DNA of 64,000 nt. It comes from a virus. Numbering within the stretch: position 1 is the stretch's first letter; each line of letters starts with the position of its first letter. The stretch spans positions 96,705 through 160,704 of the IMG/VR virus record IMGVR_UViG_3300047564_003843, one strand, 5' to 3'. The notes below the pieces were generated by a model. That model did not search any database. It saw nothing but the letters and a program-made list of their open reading frames with translations, and was not told the origin of the DNA. Below are positions 35,237 through 44,500 of this stretch, one piece after another. Both the position numbers and the translations under genes were made by a program.

Positions 35237-36376
35237 CTAGGGAAGTGCTATAGGGGTTACAGGATTTCCTAGTTGATAAATAATGTTGCTTGTCAAAAGG
35301 TTTATTACTTCATCAACTGCAGGGTTACCTAGACTTGGTCTTGTTGCATAAAGGTCTAAAGTACCTGGGTCACGAGTACCGAGAATTGGAAGAATGTCTG
35401 TGTAATTAAGACTTAATCTAATTGTTCCCTCAGTACGGTCTAATGCTGCTGCCTCCGTAAAAGTTGTACTAGTTGTGTTTGTATAGTTGGAAACAGTTGC
35501 TGTAACTGTCCAAGCATTATCAAGAGTTAGGAAATCTCCACCAAACTCATCGAGGTAGTAAATGTTAGTTCCGCCTTCTTGGTTAAAGTACAAGTCAAAG
35601 GCAGACAGCTCGAAAGCAGGTGCCTGACCAATAATACGTCGAGCACGAGGAGTATCTGGGGAGAACACACGGGAACGGGCACGGGCTTTATCTGGGTTTG
35701 CAGTCTTTAAAAATAGGTCAACAGCGTAAACACCAGTGCGAAGGTCATCAATAAAGTCTTGAGAATCTAGAACAGTGTAAGAAACACCTTGTCTAGATAC
35801 AGAAGTTACCCGCTGAGGTAGGGCGCAGGTGTCATCTCCTTCATAGAGTTTTACAAGCTCTGTAGCAAGAATTCTGGCGGCTGCTTTACCTGCTACTGGT
35901 GGAGGAGAGCCATATGTGTATGTAACTTCCACATTAGAAGGAGTCCATGTGGCATTAGGAGTGCCATAAATAGTTGAGTGGTCAGCTAAATAATAAGTAT
36001 TTGGGTCAACAATATCTCCGTCACCTGTACGAAGAGCATGTACTCGAACCACTTTGCGACCACGAAGGCGTACACGGCTGTAGGAAGATGTTCCATCTCC
36101 TTGGTAATCATGGTGGGAATCAGAACCAAATCCCCCCTGAGGAAGGTTTTCTACTTGACCATTGATAAGAGTAGGAGAGTATGACAAGCGAGAAGCGCCA
36201 GCACGAAGATATGGGTCATACACCGAAACATAACGCTCGGTTACTGTAGTGGTGCCAGAGAACTTGCGGCCTGACATTGCCCAAAGCATGTAAGAGGCAG
36301 TCTTAACGGCTTCATAGGCATAATCAGATTCGGCATATATGCCTAACTCTTCTGTATCAACCCATAAGTTGCTCAT
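35237..36376 (-). CDS. Head-to-tail adaptor protein
   Basis: A 379-residue protein. Residues about 165-235 (AARILATELVKLYEGDDTCALPQRVTSVSRQG, then DLRTGVYAVDLFLKTANP) match actinophage head-to-tail adaptors (HK97 gp6/SPP1 gp15 type), which bind under the portal. Its N-terminus (YAYEAVKTASYMLWAMSGRKFSG) also fits that family. The last about 130 residues are an unusual beta-rich extension. It is transcribed just after the major tail protein, separated from it by a strong hairpin. Confidence 0.8.
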   Translation of the reverse strand: MSNLWVDTEELGIYAESDYAYEAVKTASYMLWAMSGRKFSGTTTVTERYVSVYDPYLRAGASRLSYSPTLINGQVENLPQGGFGSDSHHDYQGDGTSSYSRVRLRGRKVVRVHALRTGDGDIVDPNTYYLADHSTIYGTPNATWTPSNVEVTYTYGSPPPVAGKAAARILATELVKLYEGDDTCALPQRVTSVSRQGVSYTVLDSQDFIDDLRTGVYAVDLFLKTANPDKARARSRVFSPDTPRARRIIGQAPAFELSAFDLYFNQEGGTNIYYLDEFGGDFLTLDNAWTVTATVSNYTNTTSTTFTEAAALDRTEGTIRLSLNYTDILPILGTRDPGTLDLYATRPSLGNPAVDEVINLLTSNIIYQLGNPVTPIALP

Positions 36377-36401
36377 TGCGTCCCTTTCTACAAATGTGAA
36401 T

Positions 36402-36453
36402 AGGGGCGGGCAGGGAACCGAGTGCTAAACACAAACGGCATCTGCCCGCCCCT
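36402..36453 (-). terminator. GC-rich stem-loop after the major tail protein gene
   Basis: A 12-bp perfect stem (36402-36413 with 36442-36453) in an AT-rich genome, 15 bases beyond the major tail protein stop. The plus-strand side is followed by TTTTT; the minus-strand side is followed by TATTCACATTT. Likely limits transcription past the highly expressed tube gene or protects its mRNA 3' end. Confidence 0.65.
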
Positions 36454-36467
36454 TTTTCCTACTATTA

Positions 36468-37514
36468 CTAGGCGGATGGATCCTCAGTCGACGCAATGAT
36501 GAAGTCGATTGGTAGATCTGGGTTGTAGGTATCAGAGCCTGGAACGTTATATCCAGTTTCTGAACCTTGGCTATCGAAGTCAGAGACTGCGAGATATCCG
36601 CGGTTACGAGTTGCTGAACCAGCTGGGCTTACTGCTGCTGATGGAACATCAGTTGCTGTCTTAGCAAAACGGAAGGATGTTGGAGTTGGAGCTGCAGTAA
36701 TTGTGTAAGTTCCGTTGAATGTTGAATCAACGCCCTCGACTGTTACTGACTGACCAACTTCAAACCCGTGTGCAGAACCTGTTGTAAGGGTTGCAGTGTT
36801 TGAAGTGAGAGACTTGTTGGTGATTGTCTTTGTTGACAAATCGAACCAGCGGTAGAAGCCCTTTAGTCCTTCTGGTGCCCAGTTTGAACGAGCATATGAA
36901 TATGGACGTTCTGCAGCTACTGGGAACTCCCAGCGGCCATCTAGACCCATTTCGAACTGTGGGTTTCCAAGGCCGTAGCCTTCGAAGGTGTTCGCAAGCA
37001 AACCATTTTCAATAACACGGTCACCGCTTTGACGAAGCTTGCAATATGGGAATACCCAGTAGAAGTATGGAAGTGTGGTGTCACGCTTTCCGTCCTTCAC
37101 TGCAAATGACCATACTTCAATTGAAACGCCGTTTCCAGCAGGGTCGTCGCCAACAGCTGGTGCGGCCCAACCGATTGACTTGTTATCAGGTGATGCATAT
37201 GAACCAAAATTCTTGCGGAGAAGTAGACCGCCAGACATTAGAGCTGAAAGCTCAGTGTCTGGTTCGCAAATCGCGATCTCCATAGTGATGCGCTTTAGAG
37301 TGTCAGGGGCTTTGTATGACACGCATACAGTACCGTCTGCTGACTTCTCTACAATTTCGTCACCCTCTTCATATTCAGGGGTGAATGATGCGCGAAGAAA
37401 CGCCGAGGTGGTGTAAGAGTCACCTGCTCCATTAAGCAGGTTACCAGCGGCGTCCAGTCGAGTGACTCGGATCGCCACACCTTGGACGCTAGCCGCGTAG
37501 TCCTGTGTAGCCAT
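36468..37514 (-). CDS. Major tail (tube) protein with one inserted FCCH-like repeat
   Basis: A 348-residue tube protein. Residues 1-230 show the actinophage tube pattern: VAIRVTRLDAAGNLL, SFTPEYEEGDEIVEKSADGTVCV, LKRITMEIAICEPDTELSALMSGG, and PYFYWVFPYCKLRQSG. Residues about 232-295 are one FCCH-like repeat (SAHGFEVGQSVTVEGVDSTFNGTYTI) added after the tube domain, which would be displayed along the whole tail. The remaining 50 residues form the C-terminus. It lies directly after two capsid-type genes and before the head-tail adaptor, which is not the most common order. Confidence 0.85.
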   Translation of the reverse strand: MATQDYAASVQGVAIRVTRLDAAGNLLNGAGDSYTTSAFLRASFTPEYEEGDEIVEKSADGTVCVSYKAPDTLKRITMEIAICEPDTELSALMSGGLLLRKNFGSYASPDNKSIGWAAPAVGDDPAGNGVSIEVWSFAVKDGKRDTTLPYFYWVFPYCKLRQSGDRVIENGLLANTFEGYGLGNPQFEMGLDGRWEFPVAAERPYSYARSNWAPEGLKGFYRWFDLSTKTITNKSLTSNTATLTTGSAHGFEVGQSVTVEGVDSTFNGTYTITAAPTPTSFRFAKTATDVPSAAVSPAGSATRNRGYLAVSDFDSQGSETGYNVPGSDTYNPDLPIDFIIASTEDPSA

Positions 37515-37549
37515 TCCAGTGTGCTCCTTATTCTATGTTGTTGTTGCTT

Positions 37550-38440
37550 TTAGTCGCTAGGAAGTGTCACTCGCATTGCGTAATGAATCGACGGATCTGC
37601 ATACGCAGCTGCAGGGCGAAATGCCTTAATCCGCATGTTATTAATTGTAACATCTGCACCTTGAGCTAAGTTTTCATTCACAATCTCGATTTTACCGAGG
37701 TGAACATCAACTGCTCCAGTTGCATAAATCCACTTGTTAGTAGCAGACGCCGCAGCGTTTGTATCTCCAATTGGACCGTTACCTGTATAACCCGAACCAA
37801 TGACAACGTGAGTTCCAAGACGTGTCATAGCACGACCAGAATTCTCGTCATCTCCCTTCTTATAAATAAGACGGGAACCTAGAATTGAAGCCACATCGCG
37901 AGTCATATGAATGACTGCATTCTCACCAGTAGGTGAGTCTGCAATTGCTTGTTCTAGAATCATTAGTGCGTTCTCTGGCTTTTTAGCTCCAGAAACTGGA
38001 ACAAGTGCATGATTAGCCTTGCTGAGATACATGTTGCCATTGGCAGATGATTCAGCTTGAGCTGCTGCTCCTTCCCAGAATTCTCTTTCTACTGCCTTCT
38101 GTGTTGCTGCCTCAAGCGCACGAGTTACTTGCGCGAAGCGGTCTTCACCAGGAAGGCTAAATGTTGAATCAAATAGTTCTACGTCAACAATAAATGGGAC
38201 GTAATCAAGATAAGTTGTGAACCCAGCGTTATCGGTTAGAGTTCCGTTAGTTACAGACGCATCGTTAACTGTTAAAAGACGAAGATATGAAGGTAGTGTG
38301 TCAAACTCCTGAGAGATATGACGAACCCAACGCTCGTCCCCTTCGCGACCCGTGTGTTTCATAACACGGGCAACGCTTAGGAGACCGCATGGGGCAGGAA
38401 GCAGCTCATTCGCTGGAAATACTCCTCTGAATGTTGCCAT
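37550..38440 (-). CDS. Second capsid-type protein (possible vertex or minor capsid protein)
   Basis: A 296-residue protein next to the main capsid gene. It begins MATFRGVFPANELLPAPCGLLSVARV and contains RHISQEFDTLPSYLRLLTVNDASVTNG, LEAATQKAVEREFWEGAAAQAE and MRIKAFRPAAAYADPSIHYAMRV. The long helix with FWEG and the late beta strands are compatible with an HK97-like capsid fold. Some actinophages encode separate hexamer and pentamer proteins in tandem; that is the favoured reading, but a decoration protein is possible. Ribosome site GAGGAGTAAGAA. Confidence 0.55.
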   Translation of the reverse strand: MATFRGVFPANELLPAPCGLLSVARVMKHTGREGDERWVRHISQEFDTLPSYLRLLTVNDASVTNGTLTDNAGFTTYLDYVPFIVDVELFDSTFSLPGEDRFAQVTRALEAATQKAVEREFWEGAAAQAESSANGNMYLSKANHALVPVSGAKKPENALMILEQAIADSPTGENAVIHMTRDVASILGSRLIYKKGDDENSGRAMTRLGTHVVIGSGYTGNGPIGDTNAAASATNKWIYATGAVDVHLGKIEIVNENLAQGADVTINNMRIKAFRPAAAYADPSIHYAMRVTLPSD

Positions 38441-38481
38441 TTCTTACTCCTCGATTCCTAAGCGTTGCCTACGTATTATTT

Positions 38482-38501
38482 ATCGAATTTTAGTATTCGA
38501 T
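38482..38501 (-). terminator. Small hairpin spanning the capsid protein stop codon
   Basis: ATCGAAT (38482-38488) and ATTCGAT (38495-38501) pair perfectly around a 6-base loop containing part of the TAA stop of the capsid gene. Weak; perhaps an mRNA 3' stabiliser for the preceding cistron. Confidence 0.3.
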
Positions 38502-40610
38502 TGCAGCAGCGGTTGCGCCACCAGTTGTGTCACGGAGAGCAGCTGCTACACCGTTAACACTGATAGTTGAGGTCACTGCAAGACCCTCGATACCAACCTT
38601 TGCAACACCTTCGAAGGTCTCAACGAACATCTTGTAGTCGTTGGTTCCAACTAGGGAGCTGTCACGGATGATTCCGAGATCAAGAGTTCCACCGTCAAGG
38701 AACAAGAATGTTCCCTCGGAGAACAGATACCAAGTGAAGGAATCTGCGAACTCATTTAGAGCGCCTGTGGACTGTGCGCCATAGACGTTCTGGTCAAGGC
38801 TGAAGCTAACAACTACACCGCGAGCTGCGAGGTAGCCATCGATTTCAGCATATGCATTGAGGGTGCTGTCGCCAGGCATTGACAAGGCGAGGTCTGCAGC
38901 CATTGCATCCTTAACCCATGAAGGGATAATGACGCGAAGTGGTGCATCAGCCTCAAGGCGGTGACGTGAACGGTAAGCAGAAGCAGCGCGAGCAACCTGT
39001 ACTAGGAAGTCACGACCGAACCCGATTAGCGAAGAAGTAGTTACAGCGGTTGAACCAGCTGCAATCTTGCTAAGTAGGTACTGCTCTGCCTCACGAGCGT
39101 GCTGAATCAGACCAAGCTCGTTGTGACGAGCAATTAGTTCTGGGTATGCACGGGTGGCGAGGTTACCAAACTGCATCTGAAGAGTGACAGCGTCAGTTGC
39201 GACGGTTGTCTCAGATGCTGCTGCAACAGTAAGACTTGTCTTAGTTGCTGGGTCTGGAGTAGTAGCTGCATCGTTTGCTGCAGTCCATACACCGACAGCG
39301 TTTGCATAGTCAGTTAGAACTGGTGGAACGATGTAGCGGATACCACCACGGTCAGCTTGGAAACGAGGAAGTGCGTCACGTACTGGACGTGCAGTAGTTC
39401 CTAGCCCGAAGATGTCGTAGCGGACCTCGAAAGGTGCAACGTGTCCACCAGCAGCGACAATCGCCTCTGGGGAAGTTACAGCCTGGATCTTTGCCCAGTT
39501 AGATTCTGCATCCTGAGTAAGGGTGCGCTCTTCTGAGAAAGAGGTAGAGACGGATGCAACGATGTGTTGTTCTCCATCTCCGCCGTTTACACGGCGTAGA
39601 GCATGGATGCGCTTAGCGAAAGCTTCAGCAACATCTGACATGCTTGAAAGCGGGCTGCCAGCTGTTAGACCAGGGATATCAGCACCTGCCGTGATTGCCA
39701 CGGGAGCGGCTGAGACCTGAGCAACAGGACGGCGGTCCGCTGGGACCTCTGGGGTGAGGTCATCTGCATTTGCAGCGGCGGTCACGGGTGCCTCCATTGT
39801 TTCCTGAACCACTACTGGTTCAATTGGTTGGGTTTCTTTAATTGATGCCTCTGCGCCGTCGGCGACATCGGCAGCTGCGTCGTCAGTTTCATCGGAAACT
39901 GCATCTGCAACATCTGAATCAGCAGAAGCATCTGCTTCTGCAGGTGCATCGGTTGATTCAGCTGCAACAGCTTCTTCATCTCCAGATGCGGTTACTGGTA
40001 CCTCAGTAGCGGAAGCTACTTCAGCAACAGGTGCCTCAGTAGCAGGTGCTACCTCAGCTGTCTCGGTTGTGTCAGTTGAGAGCTCAACGGTTTTATCCGC
40101 TTCGGTTGACGCTTCAGACATGGCCTTTTTCTCCTCTTCCTTTTCTTTGTCTGCATCTGTTTCAGCAACAGGTGCTTCTTCAGCTGCAGGTGCGGAATCG
40201 GCAGGAGCTTCAGGAGCTTCCTCAGCAACAGGTGCTGGGGCTTCTTCCTTCTTCTCCTCTTCCATCACAGGTGCTGCCATCTCAGACTTTTCCTCTTCGG
40301 TAGAGTCATCCTTAGCTTCATCTGTTTCTGGCATTTCGCCATCTTCCTTCTTCATGTCGTCGCCATACACACGGGACGCTGCCTCAGCGGCCCGCTGGGC
40401 GAGCTCCTGAACTGCGGCTTCGCGCTGCTTAAGTTCTGACTTAACAGAATCAAGCATGTCGGCAAGCGACGTCATAGCGTCAACTGTCGCAGGAGTGGGC
40501 TCTTCTTTCTCAACCGATTCGAATTCGCTGATAATCGACTTCTGAAGCTCGGCGACTGAAGAGTCGTCAAGGTCAGCAAGCTGATCCATCATTTCTTTGA
40601 TTCGGTCCAC
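38490..40610 (-). CDS. Major capsid protein with fused N-terminal scaffold-like region
   Basis: A 706-residue protein. Residues 1-100 are helical (DRIKEMMDQLADLDDSSVAEL), 100-300 are an Ala/Glu/Pro-rich, very acidic low-complexity stretch, and about 317-706 form the capsid core (SDVAEAFAKRIHALRRVNGG; RGGIRYIVPPVLTDYANAVG; HAREAEQYLLSKIAAGS; VIIPSWVKDAM; TNDYKMFVETFEGVAKVG near the end). HK97-fold coats often carry a delta or scaffold domain removed by the head protease, and the acidic part fits that role although it is much longer than usual. The start is GTG with ribosome site AAGGAGGGACA. Confidence 0.85.
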   Translation of the reverse strand: MDRIKEMMDQLADLDDSSVAELQKSIISEFESVEKEEPTPATVDAMTSLADMLDSVKSELKQREAAVQELAQRAAEAASRVYGDDMKKEDGEMPETDEAKDDSTEEEKSEMAAPVMEEEKKEEAPAPVAEEAPEAPADSAPAAEEAPVAETDADKEKEEEKKAMSEASTEADKTVELSTDTTETAEVAPATEAPVAEVASATEVPVTASGDEEAVAAESTDAPAEADASADSDVADAVSDETDDAAADVADGAEASIKETQPIEPVVVQETMEAPVTAAANADDLTPEVPADRRPVAQVSAAPVAITAGADIPGLTAGSPLSSMSDVAEAFAKRIHALRRVNGGDGEQHIVASVSTSFSEERTLTQDAESNWAKIQAVTSPEAIVAAGGHVAPFEVRYDIFGLGTTARPVRDALPRFQADRGGIRYIVPPVLTDYANAVGVWTAANDAATTPDPATKTSLTVAAASETTVATDAVTLQMQFGNLATRAYPELIARHNELGLIQHAREAEQYLLSKIAAGSTAVTTSSLIGFGRDFLVQVARAASAYRSRHRLEADAPLRVIIPSWVKDAMAADLALSMPGDSTLNAYAEIDGYLAARGVVVSFSLDQNVYGAQSTGALNEFADSFTWYLFSEGTFLFLDGGTLDLGIIRDSSLVGTNDYKMFVETFEGVAKVGIEGLAVTSTISVNGVAAALRDTTGGATAAAIEY

Positions 40611-40708
40611 TGTCCCTCCTTGGGCAGTTGTGTAGAACGGAAATAGTTCTATCGCTGATTAGTCGAGGCCGAGGGACTCCGAGACGCGCATAATGCGGGG
40701 AGGCACTC

Positions 40709-40774
40709 CACCTGTTATAAATGGTACTAGCATCTAAAACAGGTGATTGGACGGAAAACGCCGTGTTTCTGTCC
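40709..40774 (-). terminator. Two hairpins in the capsid-gene leader
   Basis: Stem 1: 40749-40757 with 40766-40774 (9 bp, one wobble), immediately after the upstream stop. Stem 2: CACCTGTT (40709-40716) with AACAGGTG (40738-40745). Together they fill much of the 165-base gap before the capsid gene. They may insulate the capsid gene transcript. A TTATAA-like -10 on the minus strand lies in the second loop, without a clear -35. Confidence 0.45.
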
Positions 40775-40775
40775 T

Positions 40776-41498
40776 TTATGTTAGAAGTCTTAATAGCTTC
40801 GCCATCTGACCAGAAATCTCTGATTGATTGTAGAGTTCACTGCCAGACATAAACTTTTTTAGCTCGGCGGTTGCAATATCTGCATCCTCATCGCCAATCT
40901 TTTCCTCAACCCGAGTAATCATGTCTTTCATAAGTTTTTGTAGGGCTGGGGGTACATCAGAGAATCGAATCTTTTCTGCTTGCTCTCCAAAGGCAAATGG
41001 GAGGTTAGCAATAACCTTGCCGAGTTCTGCAGAACTGGCTCGAACGTTCTCTAAAGCTTCAGGATTAAGGGCTTTTGCGTCCAATCGGTCAATAATTCCA
41101 ATTAAATCGTCTGCTGCTTTAGCCGCATTACCGTAGTCACCAGCATTGTCTAAGTTTTCGGCCTCTTCAACCTTGGCAATTACTCGGTCAAGACCAGCAG
41201 TCCCAAGGTCAGACTTTAAACGAGCAAGGACTTGACGGAACTTTCCTGCAGCATCACGAGGTTGAGTTTTAGGGGTGTACTTGCCACGCTCTTCCCCCGC
41301 CTTATCTTGTTTAACTTTTTCTAGCTTTAAGGCTTCAATCTCTTCTTCAGTCAAACCCTCTAATTCTGGGTCTATAGCAAAAAGTGCTTCTGATTTTTCA
41401 GAAATATCACTTTTTATCTCTCCTGCAGCCAACATAGCCTGAGCAGCAGAAATAGCCTCGCGCATTCTAAAAGCTGTGTCTTCAGTGTTTGTAGTCAC
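40776..41498 (-). CDS. Hypothetical head-module protein, possibly scaffold or assembly factor
   Basis: A 240-residue, highly charged, almost wholly helical protein. TPKTQPRDAAGKFRQVLARLKSDL near residue 80 is a pattern seen in phage head proteins, and long helices with Asp/Glu/Lys runs resemble assembly scaffolds. No Cys or membrane segments. Located between the capsid protease and the capsid gene, where scaffold genes usually lie; since the capsid protein already carries an acidic scaffold-like region, this may be an auxiliary factor. Confidence 0.6.
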   Translation of the reverse strand: MTTNTEDTAFRMREAISAAQAMLAAGEIKSDISEKSEALFAIDPELEGLTEEEIEALKLEKVKQDKAGEERGKYTPKTQPRDAAGKFRQVLARLKSDLGTAGLDRVIAKVEEAENLDNAGDYGNAAKAADDLIGIIDRLDAKALNPEALENVRASSAELGKVIANLPFAFGEQAEKIRFSDVPPALQKLMKDMITRVEEKIGDEDADIATAELKKFMSGSELYNQSEISGQMAKLLRLLT

Positions 41499-41500
41499 TA

Positions 41501-44500
41501 TTAGTCCTTTTTAGATTCAGTTGACTCTTTCGATTCAAGCACTGCAGCAGCGGCTAGGGCACGCTCCCGCATTGAGGCAACTACAGAGTCATCTACTGCA
41601 GCTGCTCCCCACTTCTCTGGGATTAGATTCTCTCGCTTTAGAGCACGAGCACGCTTCATGATGTGCTTGCGAACAAGACCACGCTTACCAGCCTTTGCAC
41701 GACCATAAGCTTGAATTGCGTTCTTCAAATCACCTGGGTTGCGGATTGGGAACGAACCATCTGGCAAAGCCTTACCCTCTTCTGCAAGCTTCTTTCGCTC
41801 ACGGCGAGTAATAACAGCCATTTCTGCTTCAGGGTTGTCGTCAAACATCTGAAGCATGTACTCTGAAGCAGCATCCTCTTCTGCTTTAATGCTTGCCACA
41901 CGGGAAGAAAGCTCTGCCATCTTCTCGGAGAGAGCTGACGCCTGAGACTGCTTGTGAATGTTTTCTAGTGCGTCAATTTTTGAATTTATTTCAGCAATTG
42001 GGTCGTACTTCATTTGAGCAAGAACGTTCGCACCTGCTGCAACCAAAGCCATTACCTGACCTGATGCAACACGAGCACGAGCAATTGGGAATCCTGGAAC
42101 GTTTACTTGGCAAACAGCAACCAACTCAAGGTGTCCCTTGATTGGTCGCCAGTCACCTGATGGAGCTGATGCACGAGCGGCTCTGATTTGCTCGGGGGTT
42201 GTGCCAGGACGTAGTGCGCCTGAAACCCAGATTCCGTAAGCATCTTCACCTGCGTGCACGTCTGCGAATGCTGATGCAGTGTCGTCATAGTGACGTACTG
42301 CTTCTTCAGCAGAAGCTTCTAGACCAGCGTGACCGCCAGCCAAAGTTAGTTGACCAACTGGAACATCCTTACCTTCAGCGGTACGAATTACACCAGTGTG
42401 GAAATATGAATACTTAGAGCGGCTACGTGGAGGACGAGTTCCAAATGCCATTCCGATGTGGTCTACATGCCAAGCAGCAATGTGACCGAATACGCGACCC
42501 TCATCTGTGATGGTGAGTGGAGTCGCTTTATCAAGTTTCTGATTCTCAAACCATTCTGCAGGAGGTTCTACAGGGATAGCACCAGCAACCATGCCGCAAG
42601 CAACAAGTGCTGAAGCATCAAGCGGGTTCACCCCATCTACATAAATACCATCTGGAACTGCCACGGCATCCTCCTCTAACTCGTTGTCATCATCAACGAT
42701 TTGGATATAACACTCTTGAAACGCTGGTTTTGGCACAATCGTGACTGCCATAATCCGAGCATTCTTGATTACTATTCTACCCGCCTCTATCTTCTCTGAG
42801 TCCTCTGAAGCCTCTTCTTCATCAGCTTCAAACATATCCATGTCAGCGGAGACTCCACGGATAAACCCATGACGAACTAGCCTTTCGGCTTCTTTTCCAT
42901 ACTCACCTGTATCGAAAACACCAACGGCATTTCCAATTCCATCTTCGACACGCTCCATGTGGGTAATTTGACCTACAACCACGGAGCCGTCATGTCCTTG
43001 ACCTGTCTTAATCTGCCAAAGTAGCGGCAAAGGTAGGTCACGCATAACTATTACACCTTTATCAAAGATGCGACCATCGCCAGATTCTTTGCCCTCAGGG
43101 ATAACCAAAGGAATCACAAACTTTGCACCATGCTCTGTTGGCTTCGCACCTTCTCGCCCAGCAAACTTGGCTTTTGCGGCTTCAGCACGGGCATTCAAAG
43201 TGAAAGTATCAATAATTTGCTCTTCAGAACGAAGTGCTTCAATACTTGACACTAAAGACTTCTTTTTCATACCTGGATTGCGCTTATCTCCTGGCCACAT
43301 ACCAGTCATCTCTTTATGACGAAGAGCGCAGTAGCCTTTCGAGCGAGGGCCAAGATATTTAGATAGGTAGCGGTCGCAGCGGGTCCAGTCTCCTGGAGAG
43401 TTCCAGCGAATTTTTAATCCACCCTTACCAACTGTCCAGTAGCGTCGTAATTTCTCAGCATTACCGCGGTTCCTGTCAGCACCACCTGCTGCAGTAATTG
43501 CATTAAGGCTTAGTGCCATTCCAACGTTAAAACTTAGAGAAGCAACAATTCCGCCATCAATTTGTGAAACAACGTCTGCTAATTGCTCGTTGCTCAAAAC
43601 AATTGTTGGTGGTGGAGTTGGGCTCTTAAGGTCAGCCATAATCCCTTCGTCGCGCTCCCACTTACGATTACGGCGCTTGAAAGTTGATGGTTGATTTGTG
43701 TCAATTCCAGCAGGAACTACAGCAACTAATTCCATGACTGCAGCAGGGTCATCCTCGGCGACAATTGCAATGTACATAGGAGCAACGTCTGTTTTTTCAG
43801 GGGTAATCTCATAGTTAGGCTTTTTACCCTCAGCTGAAGAAATAATTGACATCTCAAGGTCTGGGTCAAACTTCTTCATGTAATCTTTTGCGCTGACCTT
43901 TTTTACATCCTTAGCAGATTTTTTATCTTCTACCTTTGGTCCAAGATCACCATAAGTACGACTTGGTCTATACCAGCCGTCTCGGTGGTAAGCAGTTTCT
44001 GGGCTTGTAGTGTTTTTGTTTTTCTTATCTAGCCAGTCACGCAAGAGTGGGTTGTTGTAAACATTTTCTGTTGTAGCAGGATTCCAACCTGGCTTTGGAG
44101 TTCCATCTGGATTAAATGACCCTGTGTAGTACTTACCCAAAACGCTGTTGATATCAATGTTTGTGTTTACTGGAGTTGTTCCAGCAGAACTTGGGCTTGG
44201 GTTAGTTGCAGAAACAGGTTGACCTGTGTACTCAGGAGTAAGTCTTTGGTCTGAAACCCAAGTAGTCCAGTCATTCATCATTACTTGCAAACTGTCTGGG
44301 TTTAGTGGAGGAAGACGACCAGGAAGGTTTGCAATTGGGCTATCAATTGGAGCACGAGGCTCACCAAGAATGCCAGATGTGTCTAGCTCGAAGTCAACAA
44401 AACCTTGATTTGAAATTGGCTTGTAATCTTCCGCCAACTGAGTCTGATTTGCAGGAACTGCAACAACTTGTCCACTTGGGAACTCAACATTTGCTTCCTG

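Noticed and set aside
36419-36428. GAGTGCTAA, half of a CIRCE site, in the tail-gene hairpin loop
   Set aside because: No second arm nearby; a 9-mer is expected by chance about once in two windows of this size.
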